From Candidatus Zixiibacteriota bacterium (GTDB taxonomy: Bacteria; Zixibacteria; MSB-5A5; UBA10806; 4484-95), in contig JAAEQD010000208.1 in NCBI GenBank assembly GCA_024231855.1, positions 56,424-120,423 of the forward strand: 64,000 nucleotides of DNA. Direction: 5' to 3'. The notes below the pieces were generated by a model. It searched no databases, was not told the origin of the DNA, and worked only from the letters and a program-made list of their open reading frames with translations. Below, one piece after another: positions 1 to 10,800 of the stretch. Position numbers and translations under genes: made by a program. Every line of letters begins with the position of its first letter. The first letter of the stretch is position 1.

Positions 1-130
1 AAATGAAATCACTACCCGCGGTATTTAAAATGAATTGACCCTGGTTTAGAGATATGTCCTGCGCGAATAATAAAGATGAGCATAAGAGCAAAATGAGAAT
101 ATAAACTATTCGATTGAAAATTGTTTTCAT
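1..130 (-). CDS. N-terminus of an exported protein (partial, runs off the window)
   Basis: Read on the minus strand from an ATG at 130. The visible 43 residues begin MKTIFNRIVYILILLLCSS, a lysine-containing start and a hydrophobic core typical of a Sec signal peptide, followed by LLFAQD, a plausible cleavage site after Ala. The mature start (DISLNQGQFILNTAGSDF) resembles the opening of an exported beta-rich protein but is too short to assign. An AAGGAGGA ribosome binding site (135-142, minus strand) sits 4-5 bases upstream of the ATG, which makes the start firm. It is transcribed divergently from the sigma-factor operon. Function unknown. Confidence 0.75.
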   Translation of the reverse strand, partial: MKTIFNRIVYILILLLCSSLLFAQDISLNQGQFILNTAGSDFI

Positions 131-360
131 TTTATCCTCCTTGAAAACACAGTAATTGTACTTACGTACTCGGATCACGAACCTCTCGAGAGTGCAGTAT
201 TTCTGATGTTACTACTTAGAATGACGGGGCCCTATCGAAATGCAAATATTTTTTTCCAACTTCGCATTAACTGCGTCTATAAATATATATTCAGGCAATT
301 GATGAAATCTTACAGGAGAATACAATTTTGATTTCAATGATTGAAAATATTGGGTTTTAC

Positions 361-389
361 TTGACAATTGAGATACCTGGCTATATGTT
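361..389 (+). promoter_or_regulatory. Sigma-70-type promoter of the sigma/anti-sigma/CHAT operon
   Basis: TTGACA (361-366), a 17-base spacer and TATGTT (384-389). The predicted transcript starts near 396, only about 18 bases before the ATG at 414. It looks like a housekeeping promoter; no separate ECF-type promoter was recognised. Confidence 0.7.
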
Positions 390-413
390 AACATCAGCAG
401 GAGGTAACTCTCT

Positions 414-947
414 ATGGAGAAACTGGTTGCACAAGCGTTGGGGGGAGACAAAGCGGCTGAGGCCGAATTAATCCGATATTTGCGTGTAAGATTCAAATCG
501 CTTGCTGAAAGATATATAAGAGACGGTGAATCAGCCGAGGATATCGCCCAGGAGGCTTGTTTGACCATTTTGGAAAAATATAAGAGCCAGAAATTTAAAA
601 AGGGATTCGATGCCTGGGCTTATAAGGTATTAAGAAATAAGATAGGCAATCATTTGAGTACCCAATCGGTAAGACAAAAATATATCTCCTCGGAAGCCAA
701 TCCGGACAGAACTCATATATTATCTTTTTCACAGCCTGATAGCGCTTTAAAGACCCGGATTAGAGATTGTATGAAGAAAATCATCCGTAAAAATCCGCGG
801 TATGCGCGGGTATTAAATATGATGTATCAGGGCTATAAGACTACAGAAGTTTGTTTAAAACTCAAAATAACATCAAACAATCTCTATGTTACCCTCAAAC
901 GATCCCGGATGATGATGAAAACTTGTATCGAAAACGGGGGATTATAA
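414..947 (+). CDS. ECF-type RNA polymerase sigma factor
   Basis: A 177-residue protein with the two-domain layout of group 4 (ECF) sigma factors. Residues about 8-75 look like region 2 (SLAERYIRDGESAEDIAQEA, then a WAYKVLRNKIGNHL helix), which would contact the -10 element and core polymerase. Residues about 115-170 look like region 4, a helix-turn-helix (TTEVCLKLKITSNNLYVTLKRSR) for the -35 element. A GCAGGAGGT ribosome binding site lies 8 bases before the ATG. The next gene starts 3 bases after the stop and encodes a zinc-finger membrane protein, the usual anti-sigma partner, so the activity is probably held in check at the membrane. Region 4 is rather divergent, and the target promoters cannot be read from this window. 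Confidence 0.85.
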   Translation: MEKLVAQALGGDKAAEAELIRYLRVRFKSLAERYIRDGESAEDIAQEACLTILEKYKSQKFKKGFDAWAYKVLRNKIGNHLSTQSVRQKYISSEANPDRTHILSFSQPDSALKTRIRDCMKKIIRKNPRYARVLNMMYQGYKTTEVCLKLKITSNNLYVTLKRSRMMMKTCIENGGL

Positions 948-950
948 GCC

Positions 951-1625
951 ATGGCCAAATGTATTGATCCTCAAATCGGTAGTTTGTTATATGCCTACGA
1001 GCTAAAGGGCCTCTCCGAAAAGGAAATTGAAAGATTCGAGATTCATCTTTTAAAGTGTGATTACTGTCTCAACGAGGTTAATGAATTTAAAGATCACGCG
1101 GCCATTATCAATGAAGATGACGCGGTGAAGCAAATTGTGCAGGATTCCGTGGGGGATAAATCGATAACAATATCGTTGTGGCGGCAGCTTTGGCGGCATT
1201 TATGGCCTGAAGCAAAATTTGTTTTTAAACCCGCTGTTTCATACCTGGTCATATTTCTATTGGCGTTTCCCGCGATAGACTGGCTGACTTATCATGGAAA
1301 AGATGAAGTAAGAACCATTTTTGCCGTAACTTTATTAGCTGAGCGCTCACCTACTGATAATATCGTGCCAAGAGACTGCGAAGTTGCAATAAACTTCAGT
1401 TTTCGCGAGGTTATAGAAGGCCATAGCTATCAAATCAGTATCAAATCAAAGGATGATAAGATAGTATACGTGATCGAGGACTATAGTGGTTTTAATAAAT
1501 ATGATAATGTCTGCATATACCTTCCCGCCAATATGCTCAAATCGGGCAGGTATTCTCTTACGATTAAGGATTTAAATGATGAATCATTATCTGTTGAGCA
1601 AACATATTATTTTGATGTAAGGTAA
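951..1625 (+). CDS. Membrane anti-sigma factor with N-terminal zinc finger
   Basis: 224 residues. The N-terminus has the zf-HC2 pattern of zinc-binding anti-sigma factors: Cys4, then His32-x3-Cys36-x2-Cys39 inside HLLKCDYC. One hydrophobic segment at about 94-112 (AVSYLVIFLLAFPAIDWL) would cross the inner membrane. The remaining ~110 residues would lie in the periplasm and look like a beta-sandwich (YQISIKSKDDKIVYV, RYSLTIKDL, TYYFDV). The gene follows the sigma gene by 3 bases and precedes the exported CHAT protein by 35 bases. By analogy with known sigma/anti-sigma pairs it should bind and silence the upstream sigma factor. What releases the inhibition is unknown; the periplasmic domain is the obvious sensor. 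Confidence 0.78.
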   Translation: MAKCIDPQIGSLLYAYELKGLSEKEIERFEIHLLKCDYCLNEVNEFKDHAAIINEDDAVKQIVQDSVGDKSITISLWRQLWRHLWPEAKFVFKPAVSYLVIFLLAFPAIDWLTYHGKDEVRTIFAVTLLAERSPTDNIVPRDCEVAINFSFREVIEGHSYQISIKSKDDKIVYVIEDYSGFNKYDNVCIYLPANMLKSGRYSLTIKDLNDESLSVEQTYYFDVR

Positions 1626-1660
1626 AGCATAATTGCCAACATATTTTATAGGAAGGTTTT

Positions 1661-4600
1661 ATGATTAACAAAAACCACAAAATTATAATCATGCTTGTTT
1701 TAATAATTTTAAGCATATCATCATCTAAGGCACAGCGCCATAATGATTCTCTAAGAGCAGAAATCCTGTTGATGATCAACCAGGCTGATTCACTCAGGGA
1801 AATAATGAAACTTGATACTGCCGAAGACCTCGCTGATTCTGCTTTGAGTTTAGCTGTTGAAAACTTTGGAGAAATGGATACTACTTATACCGACGGTCTA
1901 TCCGTATTAGCTAGAATATACTACTATCTGACGGACTATGAGCAAGCTGAAACCATGCATCAAAAATCCCTGGATATACAACAACGAATTTTAGATCCTA
2001 TGCATCCGGATATCGCGAAAAACATGAATGGCTTGGGTCTGGCTTGTCGATACCTGGGAAAATACCATAAGATGGATACTCTCTATAATCGGGCATTGAT
2101 AATTAATGAGAAAGCATACGGCAAAGAGCATCCTGAAGTTGCTATAAACCTTGATAATCTTGGAACGCTTTATTGGTTGTTGGGGGATAATGAAAAGGCT
2201 GAAAGCAGTTATGTAAGGTCATTGGAAATTCGTAAAATCGTTTTCGGAAAAGACCATCCCGAGATTGCCTTGAGTTATCGAAATCTGGGCACCCTTTACA
2301 AACTTGAAAGGAGATTCGATGAAGCAATCCAGCTGCTCAGCCAATCTTTGGGAATTCTGCAGGATGCTTTTGGGCCCGATCATCCGGATGTTACATCGAT
2401 ATTGCATAGCCTGGCGAAAATACACGGTCATCTGAAACACTACGAGGAAAGTTTTCGCTACTACGAAAGGTTTATCAAATCCCGACAAAATTTCATCGAG
2501 TATTTATTCTCTTCCGCGTCGGAGGACCAGAAAATGAAATTCATCAGAAAATACCCGTTAATAGATCCTTCGTTTATATCTTTTGCTTTGACCTATAATA
2601 CTCCCGAAGTTAGAGCGGCTGTTTTGGAAATGGTTTTAATCGGTAAGGGGGTGGTTCTGGATGCTGTTACGGCCCAGAAAGAAATAGTCTGCGGAACAGA
2701 TAACGACAATATCGCTTCGTTGTATGATAGCTATATTGAAATTTGCGATAAAATTGCCACAATATCTCTATTCGATCCTGAAATCATTAAAGTTGAACCC
2801 TTCCCGGATAGTTTGAGAAAACTTTATCGAGAGAAAGACGATGTAGACAAGAAGCTTCGGCAAATTTGTTCGGAATTTAAAGATGCTTCAATCTATAATG
2901 GCTTCACAATAGATGAAATATCCGGTTCTATACCCGAGGACGGTATTTTATTTGAATATGTAAACTACAAAAATTTTGATTTTAACAGATATCTGGATGC
3001 ATATGACACCTGGGAAAAAAGCTTATTTATAAAATTTGATCTTTCACCGATACCCGCGAATTCTATGATAATAAGCGCTAAGTTAAATCTATATTACTTT
3101 CTATGGCAAGATAATAATCCTGTCGATAGGGTTTTGAACTGTTATCGGATTTTGGATGATTGGCATAAATTGGAAGTGACTTTCAATGATAGTACTGGCG
3201 TCGATTCGGAGAAGACATCATCGGCAATTATTCCATCGCCGTCTAATTGGATGGAATGGGATGTTACGGAAGACGTAAAGAAATATGCCGAAAGCAAACA
3301 AGCAAATTACGGTTGGCGAATTGCCGATGATGAAGAACCTTGGGCAGCTTGTAATATTCCCAGAATTCATTTTTATGCAAAAGAAGCGTTCCCTAGTGGT
3401 AATGATTCATCCGCGTTTGAACCATACCTGGAAATCGAAACGACTGAGACTGTCTGGAAGTTACCTGCCGGCAGAGACGCAATTGTTAGCATGAGAGAAC
3501 CCGATACTCCAAACGGCTTATCTCGATACCATCTAATCAGGAATAGGTATGGCAATCCGGCGCTGGAATACCGTGGCAGAGAATGGTATTTAGTACTTAC
3601 GGTTGATAATTCAGGGGATATTACTCTAACGGGTCTTGGGGACATTGAAAAAGTACATAAAGCATTAGACTCAGTTAAGGATTTGCTATATGCTACCGGT
3701 GAAGGAACCCGCGCGATTATGGAATCGAATACGGAACTGAGTAGTAAAACGCTGGAGTTATATGATTATGTTCTTGCGCCTCTTATACCAACGTTGGGCG
3801 ACAAGACCAGGATATTGATATCCGCCGATAGCAAGCTGAATTTAATTCCATTTGAAATATTGTCTTGTCCCGATGGTAAGTATTTGATCGAAAAATATGA
3901 TATAAGCTATTTATCAACTGGTCGAGATTTGCTGAAATTCGAAAGTGAAAAAGAAGCTATTGAAAATGTGATAATATTTGCCGGTCCTAATTTCGATTTA
4001 ACTCTTAACAATATTATCGCTCAGAGCACAATGACTTCCAGTGATGTATATCCGCTGCCTGCCGACTGTAATCCGCAACGCGGGGTCAGCGAATGCCTTG
4101 ATATTACCTTTTATCCATTGCCATCGACTAAATATGAAGCGGAATCTTTGGCCGACATTTTCGAGAGACTTAACGGTACCGAGGTAGATATTTATAGTGA
4201 GACTGAAGCTCGGGAAGATGTCCTTAAAGATATTTCATCACGGGATGTTCTTCATTTTGCAACCCATAGTTTTATGTGCAGTGACATCGATTTGGCCGAT
4301 GACGAGTTATTCGAAAATCCCCTTCTCCGAACTGGAATAGCCTTGGCCGGCGCTAATAATTTGAGATATGAAATAGAAAACAGCGATGTTGAGATAGAGG
4401 ATGGCATATTAACGGCTTTCGAAGTATCGGGATTGAATCTGGCAGGTACCGAATTGGTGGCGCTATCGGCTTGCGAAACCGGTGTTGGCAAAATTGAAAA
4501 CGGTGAAGGTATTTATGGTTTGCGCCGCGCCTTTCAGATTGCCGGGGCCGAATCGATATTGATGAGCCTTTGGAAAGTACCTGATTATGAAACAAAACAT

Positions 4601-4759
4601 TTAATGGAGCAATTCTACGGCAACTGGCTGTCGGGGCAATCAAAGCAGAGGGCGTTGCGCAATTCGGCTTTGAAAATAATAGAAGAACATCGGCAAAAAT
4701 ATAATGTCGCTCATCCTTACTTCTGGGGAGCGTTTATATTATTAGGTGATCCGAATTAG
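1661..4759 (+). CDS. Exported TPR-CHAT protein with an inserted DNRLRE domain
   Basis: 1,032 residues. The first 25 (MINKNHKIIIMLVLIILSIS, ending SSKAQ) form a signal peptide. Residues about 75-275 are kinesin-light-chain-like TPRs with recurrent 'HP-[ED]-[IV]-A' spacing. The C-terminal third is a CHAT caspase-like peptidase domain with the expected dyad: His869 in HFATHS and Cys938 in SACETG, followed by GIYGLRRAFQIAGA and a terminal GAFILLGDP. Between the domain that normally precedes CHAT (ILFEYVNY, near 430) and its continuation (EWYLVLTVDNSGDI, near 645) lies an insertion at about 445-592. It has the hallmarks of a DNRLRE domain: LFIKFDLSPIP, ISAKLNLYYF, WMEWDVTEDVKKY, NYGWRI, YLEIE. A signal peptide on a CHAT protein implies action outside the cytoplasm. 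It is third in the sigma/anti-sigma operon, so it may act on that pathway. Substrate unknown. Confidence 0.85.
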   Translation: MINKNHKIIIMLVLIILSISSSKAQRHNDSLRAEILLMINQADSLREIMKLDTAEDLADSALSLAVENFGEMDTTYTDGLSVLARIYYYLTDYEQAETMHQKSLDIQQRILDPMHPDIAKNMNGLGLACRYLGKYHKMDTLYNRALIINEKAYGKEHPEVAINLDNLGTLYWLLGDNEKAESSYVRSLEIRKIVFGKDHPEIALSYRNLGTLYKLERRFDEAIQLLSQSLGILQDAFGPDHPDVTSILHSLAKIHGHLKHYEESFRYYERFIKSRQNFIEYLFSSASEDQKMKFIRKYPLIDPSFISFALTYNTPEVRAAVLEMVLIGKGVVLDAVTAQKEIVCGTDNDNIASLYDSYIEICDKIATISLFDPEIIKVEPFPDSLRKLYREKDDVDKKLRQICSEFKDASIYNGFTIDEISGSIPEDGILFEYVNYKNFDFNRYLDAYDTWEKSLFIKFDLSPIPANSMIISAKLNLYYFLWQDNNPVDRVLNCYRILDDWHKLEVTFNDSTGVDSEKTSSAIIPSPSNWMEWDVTEDVKKYAESKQANYGWRIADDEEPWAACNIPRIHFYAKEAFPSGNDSSAFEPYLEIETTETVWKLPAGRDAIVSMREPDTPNGLSRYHLIRNRYGNPALEYRGREWYLVLTVDNSGDITLTGLGDIEKVHKALDSVKDLLYATGEGTRAIMESNTELSSKTLELYDYVLAPLIPTLGDKTRILISADSKLNLIPFEILSCPDGKYLIEKYDISYLSTGRDLLKFESEKEAIENVIIFAGPNFDLTLNNIIAQSTMTSSDVYPLPADCNPQRGVSECLDITFYPLPSTKYEAESLADIFERLNGTEVDIYSETEAREDVLKDISSRDVLHFATHSFMCSDIDLADDELFENPLLRTGIALAGANNLRYEIENSDVEIEDGILTAFEVSGLNLAGTELVALSACETGVGKIENGEGIYGLRRAFQIAGAESILMSLWKVPDYETKHLMEQFYGNWLSGQSKQRALRNSALKIIEEHRQKYNVAHPYFWGAFILLGDPN

Positions 4760-4822
4760 ATTAAGAAATTCTCCTGATAATTAATGCTGAAAGCGGGTGA
4801 GATCAGGGGATATCCGGATAAA

Positions 4823-4849
4823 GAAGACGGCCGCGGAATGACCGCCTTC
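4823..4849 (-). terminator. Weak hairpin between two convergent genes
   Basis: GAAGACGG and CCGCCTTC can pair with one A/C mismatch around an 11-base loop. On the minus strand it is followed by CTTTAT. It lies between the CHAT gene (ends 4759) and the giant gene (ends 4878) and may terminate the latter. Confidence 0.4.
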
Positions 4850-4877
4850 CCATTTCAAACTCTAACTTCCAGATAGC

Positions 4878-7800
4878 TTATTTATCTAATTCACCCGATG
4901 GAATAATCGTTCCATTTGTCACAATTTCGCAATTCGGCCAGCCCACAGGCGCTTCGATAGGCAGATCCTCGGGTGTCGGCCAGGCCGGTTCGTAATCGAG
5001 GCACCAACTGATATCAGACATGCCACGGAAGTAGTTTACCAGACGCGTAACATCCGAGCCGATAACCAGGCAGTCGCCGTTTACATCCGCGGAGCAATAG
5101 AGGCTATCAAGTAAGCAAGGATCGTTTAAACCTCTGAAGTAATTGACAAGGTATGTCACATCAGCGCCTATAGTCGATGGCGGCCAGATACCGTTTGGCA
5201 TATTGGCATCGCCGGGAAGGTACTCGTAACCACTGACTAAGCAAACTGAAGCATCAGGATTTAAAGGAGTATCTTCCTCGTAGCCGACGCTGTCTATCGC
5301 GATCGAGTAGAAGCTGTAGCAATTATCGAAGACGCCATAATACATACTTTCTGTCAGGCCTGGCGTTGCCGAGAGCCATAACGCGTAAGGATCGTTATTT
5401 TCGGACACATAAATATCCACTCTCATAATTCCCGAACCGCCCGCGTCTTCGGCCTGCCAGTTCACGAGGATACTGTCCTCCATCCAGGTTGTCGGCAGAG
5501 CCGCTACCGATGATGTTGGCGGGTAATCGTCGATAGTCCTTAAAAGCGGGCCATCTGGTGGACAAATTATCCAGGGATTGAAATCGAACCGGATAGATGC
5601 CGTATTAGTGATTTCGGTTCCTCCGGGTAAAACCGGGTAGGGATCGATACTGTATGTTACGAATCCTTCGCCTTCCGGCGGATTCTCGTTTGGCGGCAGC
5701 CAGTTTGATGTATCATAAAAGTACCAGGATAAAATTCCGGATGAATTGTTAAAATGGGTGCTGCAAATATCCGGGTGACTGATCGGGCCGAAATTGAATG
5801 AATCCCAATCGAGATCCAAATCGAGAGTATCCGAAACCTTTACTATTATCGGCGATACCATCGCCGAATCAGGATCATTCTCGAAGAAAATCGTGTACAC
5901 GAGTTTGTCGTCAGGTTTAATAAAACCACCGCTTCCGGCCCCGGCGGGACTGGCCAGCTTCTCATTTGGATCCCAGGAGTTCACTACTTCATCGGAAACG
6001 GAAGCAGTGTTATTGGTGTGGTCATCTTCGGGGCTGGTGGTCGAAATAGACGCTATAGCGGTAAGGAAAATGCCTCCAGGCACCTCTATTTGTATATTGA
6101 AATCAACTTCGACTGAATCCTCGTAATCAACGCTGATTTCGCCCAGTTGCCAGGTAATGGTATTTTCCTGGTCGTCATATGTTCCGGATGGATCGGAAGC
6201 GATGTAGTCAACTTCCTCTGGCAATTCCAATACAAGCTCGGAGTTAGACGCCGGATTCATCCCATCGTGATAGTATTTGCATTGATACTTACCGTCAAAG
6301 CCCGGGCGAAATAGACCTTCCGAGTAAAGCGCTACCGATAAATCCAGAGGTTGGGCTTCCAGTTCGATATCGAAGGTAATTGTTTGCTCCGGAAGTACGT
6401 CGATATTCGTATAGTAATTATCGACATATCCTGATTTTGAGAATTTTAGGCTGTAAGCCCCGACCCGCAGATTATTTAGCTCGTATTGGCCCAACACATC
6501 GGTATAATCATCAATCGATGTTGAAATGGCGACAACGTGAACATCCTCGATTGGCGTTACTCCATCGCTGGTTACTTCGCCGGCGATATTGCCGAAATCC
6601 CGGAGCAATATTATGTCGGCCGTGGTAGTATCTTCAATATCCACCTGAATATCCTCGGTAAGCCGAACCGCGAAACTATCTTTGAAAGCTTCGATATCAT
6701 ATTGGCCGGGATCGAGATAAGGAAATATGTATTCCCCATTCGCTTCAGTAATAAACTGGTCGATTTCAATATCTTCAAAAATTAGTTTTAGTAAAGCGTC
6801 ATCAAGTAACGTTACATCATCGGATTTTGTCACTTTGCCCTTTATCGCCCCGAGCGCGTATAGAGTCGCGTCCTGGGTTGTGGTGTCACCCGATGTTACC
6901 TCGACTTCGTTTATTTCAATATCCTGATAATGAGGGTGCTCGAAACTCATGGCTCTGGTACCGGGATCGACTTTCTCGATCAAATAAGTCCCAGCAATAT
7001 CGGTGTAATCATAATATTCCGCGCCGTCGCATTCAACTAACACGCTTTCGATCGGGCTTAAGTACGGGTCCGATACGATCCCCTTAATCACACCTAGATT
7101 ATTCATCATCATGTTCAACCACGTGGGTTCACCCTCGTTAACATCAACTCCGGCAGCTATCGTATCGAGATAGTCGGCGTGACTGAATTCGACGTCGTAA
7201 ATTCCCGGAGAAACTATTATCGAATACTCTCCGGCCAAATCGGTGGTGTCCTTTGCAGCCAGTCCCGGTATACTTATAACGGCATCGGCAATTGGCTGGC
7301 TCAGGTTATTGCTTACAACGCCCGTGATTTCACCGCCGCCGATTTTTACCTGGCTGATAAAATGCGTGATTGGAAAACCATCCAAACCCAGAGGATCGCC
7401 CGCCCACATGGGCCAACCGCTGGAATGCTTGCCTATATCAAAACAATCAACAGTTTGGCCGGAGAGCTGCCCATCAAAATGGGTTTTGACATAAAACGTC
7501 AAAATCTTGGTTGGGATTTCGCTGTGAAGCCAAAATGGCTCGGCCAAATTCAAACTCCAGCCCAGGAATGAAATGCTCGTCCAACCCGGTTCATTCGGAG
7601 GCGATCCCTGAAGCGTAGATCCAAAGATACCCCACCATTGATCGAGGGGAGAATAAATGTCAAAATAACCATATACCGAATCACAAAGAATACTATCGAT
7701 GTATAGATCATCGGCTGCTAAAGGTATATGTAAATCGGCTACATATACAGGAGATGAAGTTTGGATGTAAATATCGACCTCGAACCATTCCCCCAATGGA

Positions 7801-10800
7801 GCCGATATCGGTGTGCCATCGGGATTGCCGAACCAGATATATACATTTCCGTTGGTTGTCAGAATATCCGGCGAAAATGGGTCATTAGTCTCGTCGACAA
7901 CCGTATTGACCTCATATCCGTCTTTATACCCGGTTTGAATCGTATTCAAACCTTGAATATCAAAATCATCGCCGAATCCATTGCCATTTAAGGGCAATGG
8001 TGGCTGATCGCAATTCGGCCAACCGGCCGGTTCATCTTCGGGTATGTTCTCCGGATCTAGCCATTCAGACGGGTAAAATGAACAATGGCCCAAATCGGGA
8101 TGATTACCACTCAAATACGCCGCCAGGTAAGACACGTCATTACCCCATACACGGCAATCGGAATTGACGTCCGCTGAGGCCCAGAAATACGGTCCCGGAG
8201 GTTCGGGGGCATTGGGATTATTCATCATACAATATCCCATCGAGTCTTTAAAGGAAGTAACTAAGCGTACGATATCTACTACGTTCACGCTGGGAGGCCA
8301 GCTGCCTTGCACCATTTCCACGTCACCGGGCAGATATTCAAACGTAATTGTACCGGCCGGACCTAATTCCATATTGATTATCAGGCTTTCATCCTCATTG
8401 ATTGTTTGATTGATAGTCGAATCCCGATAGTCTTGATGGCTGAAGATTATATCATAATCACCGGGACAAATTCCGGCCAGCGAATAGGTGCCATCTATGC
8501 CGGTCGTATCGCTTATCCATGCCCCGTCTACCCGGACCCGTACCCCTTCGATAAAACCTACGCTGTCACTTACGGTTCCGGTTATGGTACCCGTCCCGGT
8601 CAAAGTAATATCCAATACCGTATTTTGGCCGCTCTGAATGGCAACGTCGGATACCGAGGTATCGCAGTATTCGGGATGACTGAATGTGATAATGTAAGAG
8701 CCCGGGCTCAATGCTTCCAGCCCATAGAGACCATTTGCATCCGTAGTATCCGCGATTCCTGGACCTACTACCTCGATTATAACGTTTTCTATGGGACTTA
8801 GCACCGAATTTACTACTTCACCCGATAATATTCCGCCTGCGTACAATATCATATTCACATAAGTCGTATCCACCGCTATTACCGGGACATCGGTTAGCGT
8901 TGTGTCTGTAAACAACAGATGAGAAAATCCTATATCGTATAATCCGGGTTCAATACCATCCACGAAAAAAACACCACTTGCGTCGGAACTATCAGTATAA
9001 ACCAGTCCCGGTTGGGTATTGGTATTCGTTAAAACAACTAATACATTTTCAATTGGATTTGATAAACTATCGGTAACCGTAGCTGATACCCGGCCCCCGT
9101 CAATTAATTCAACATTCAATATTGTCGTATCGTTTTCGGTGACCGCAATATCGCTTACCGTAGCATCACAATAATAAGGATGACTGAAAGATATATCGTA
9201 ATTGCCTTCGCCAAGATTGGAAAGGAAATACATTCCCTGAGCGTCGGTCATATCCTGTCTCGATGGGAGATCGATTGAAACATAAACGTTCTCTATAGAA
9301 TCAGAACTCGCGTTCGTACAAACACCCGCGATATAACCTCCGGGATTGAAGTATACCCGGCTGATTGTCTCGCTGATGGTGAAGCCGTTTATGCCCAGCG
9401 TATCGCCCATCCACATAGGCCAGCCGCTATAATGTGCTCCAATTGAAAAGCAATCGACCGTATCTGAAGCGAATTGCCAGTCATCTTTAACCTGGGCTTT
9501 AAAACTGGCTATCTTCGTCGGGGTCACGCGGTTCAACCAAGGTTTGGCCTCTGAATATACATTTGCCCAGCCCACCAGGGATTGGCTTATTAAACCCGAT
9601 ACAGGAAACTCATCGAATGGCGCGACAAATTCCACGTCATCCCATGCCGTAAGCGAATCAAACAATTCGCCATCGCTCTCGCTTATGAAGTTCTCGATAT
9701 ACTGTTTATCGGCGGCCAATGGTAAATGTAAGTCGGCGATTTCCGTGGTAGCAGTTGTTTGAATGTAAATATCTATATCTATCGTAGCGCCAATCGAAGC
9801 ATTTATCGGCGAACCATCCAAATTTCCAATCCAGATTGACACATCCGGGTCTCTGCTGTCGTTAGCCAGGAGGTCTTTACTATCTGATGAAACCATCCCA
9901 TCGCAATTCGGCCAGCCATCAGGAGCTTCGGCGGGAAGATCATCTATCGTCAACCAGGCCGGCTCGTAATCCGGGCAAAATGCCGGCATTGTCAATGCTT
10001 TGAAATAATTTATAAAATGTACTATATCCACACCAGTTACATTACAATCGCCGTTTATGTCTCCTCCCGCGTAGAAGCCATCAATTAAGCATCCTTCGTT
10101 AAAGCCTTTAAAATAATTCCTTAAATATGTTATATCATTGCCCCAGGCCCGCGGCGGCCATAAACCTGCCGTCATGTTCGCGTCACCCGGCAAATATTCA
10201 TTTTGAGTAAACTCGCCGAGATCATTAATCTCTAAATCAAAATTGGCGATACAACTCTCTTCAGATTCGAATTCTATAGTCAAATAGTAATTGCCTTCAG
10301 CCAGAATTACCGACGCGCCATAAGGCAAACCGTCGCTTCCGACAACTCTCTCTATACATTCATCTCCGGGAGGGCATATTTCAGTAACGATAAATAACGT
10401 ATTTATCGTTCCCATCGGATCGACGGTTATCTCTATCTCTCTACCCGAGTTTACGCTTAATAAATAATATATCTCCTCTCCCCAACAGTGTATTCCACAT
10501 GCAATGGAGTTATCGTATCCGCGATCACATGTGGTCTGGGCTAAGTCTAAATACTGCAAATCCTCCGGCACATTGATTAAAATCGGATCGCCACAGTCAT
10601 CGCCCGGAATATGACTATGCTCATTAATTGTTAAATCAAAATCGGGAAGGCAGGGGGATTCCGGAGTATATTCTTTATCTACAATTAGGTAATATGTACC
10701 CGCCGGCAAATAATAATTTTCGATACCATGAGCTGAATCGGGATAAGCGTAATCAAATGAGGAATAGATCAGGCAATCTGTGCCTGGAGGGCAAGCATCT

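Noticed and set aside
7179..7571. Plus-strand open frame of 130 codons opposite the giant gene
   Set aside because: Antisense to clear modular coding sequence, with no start signal or recognisable domain.
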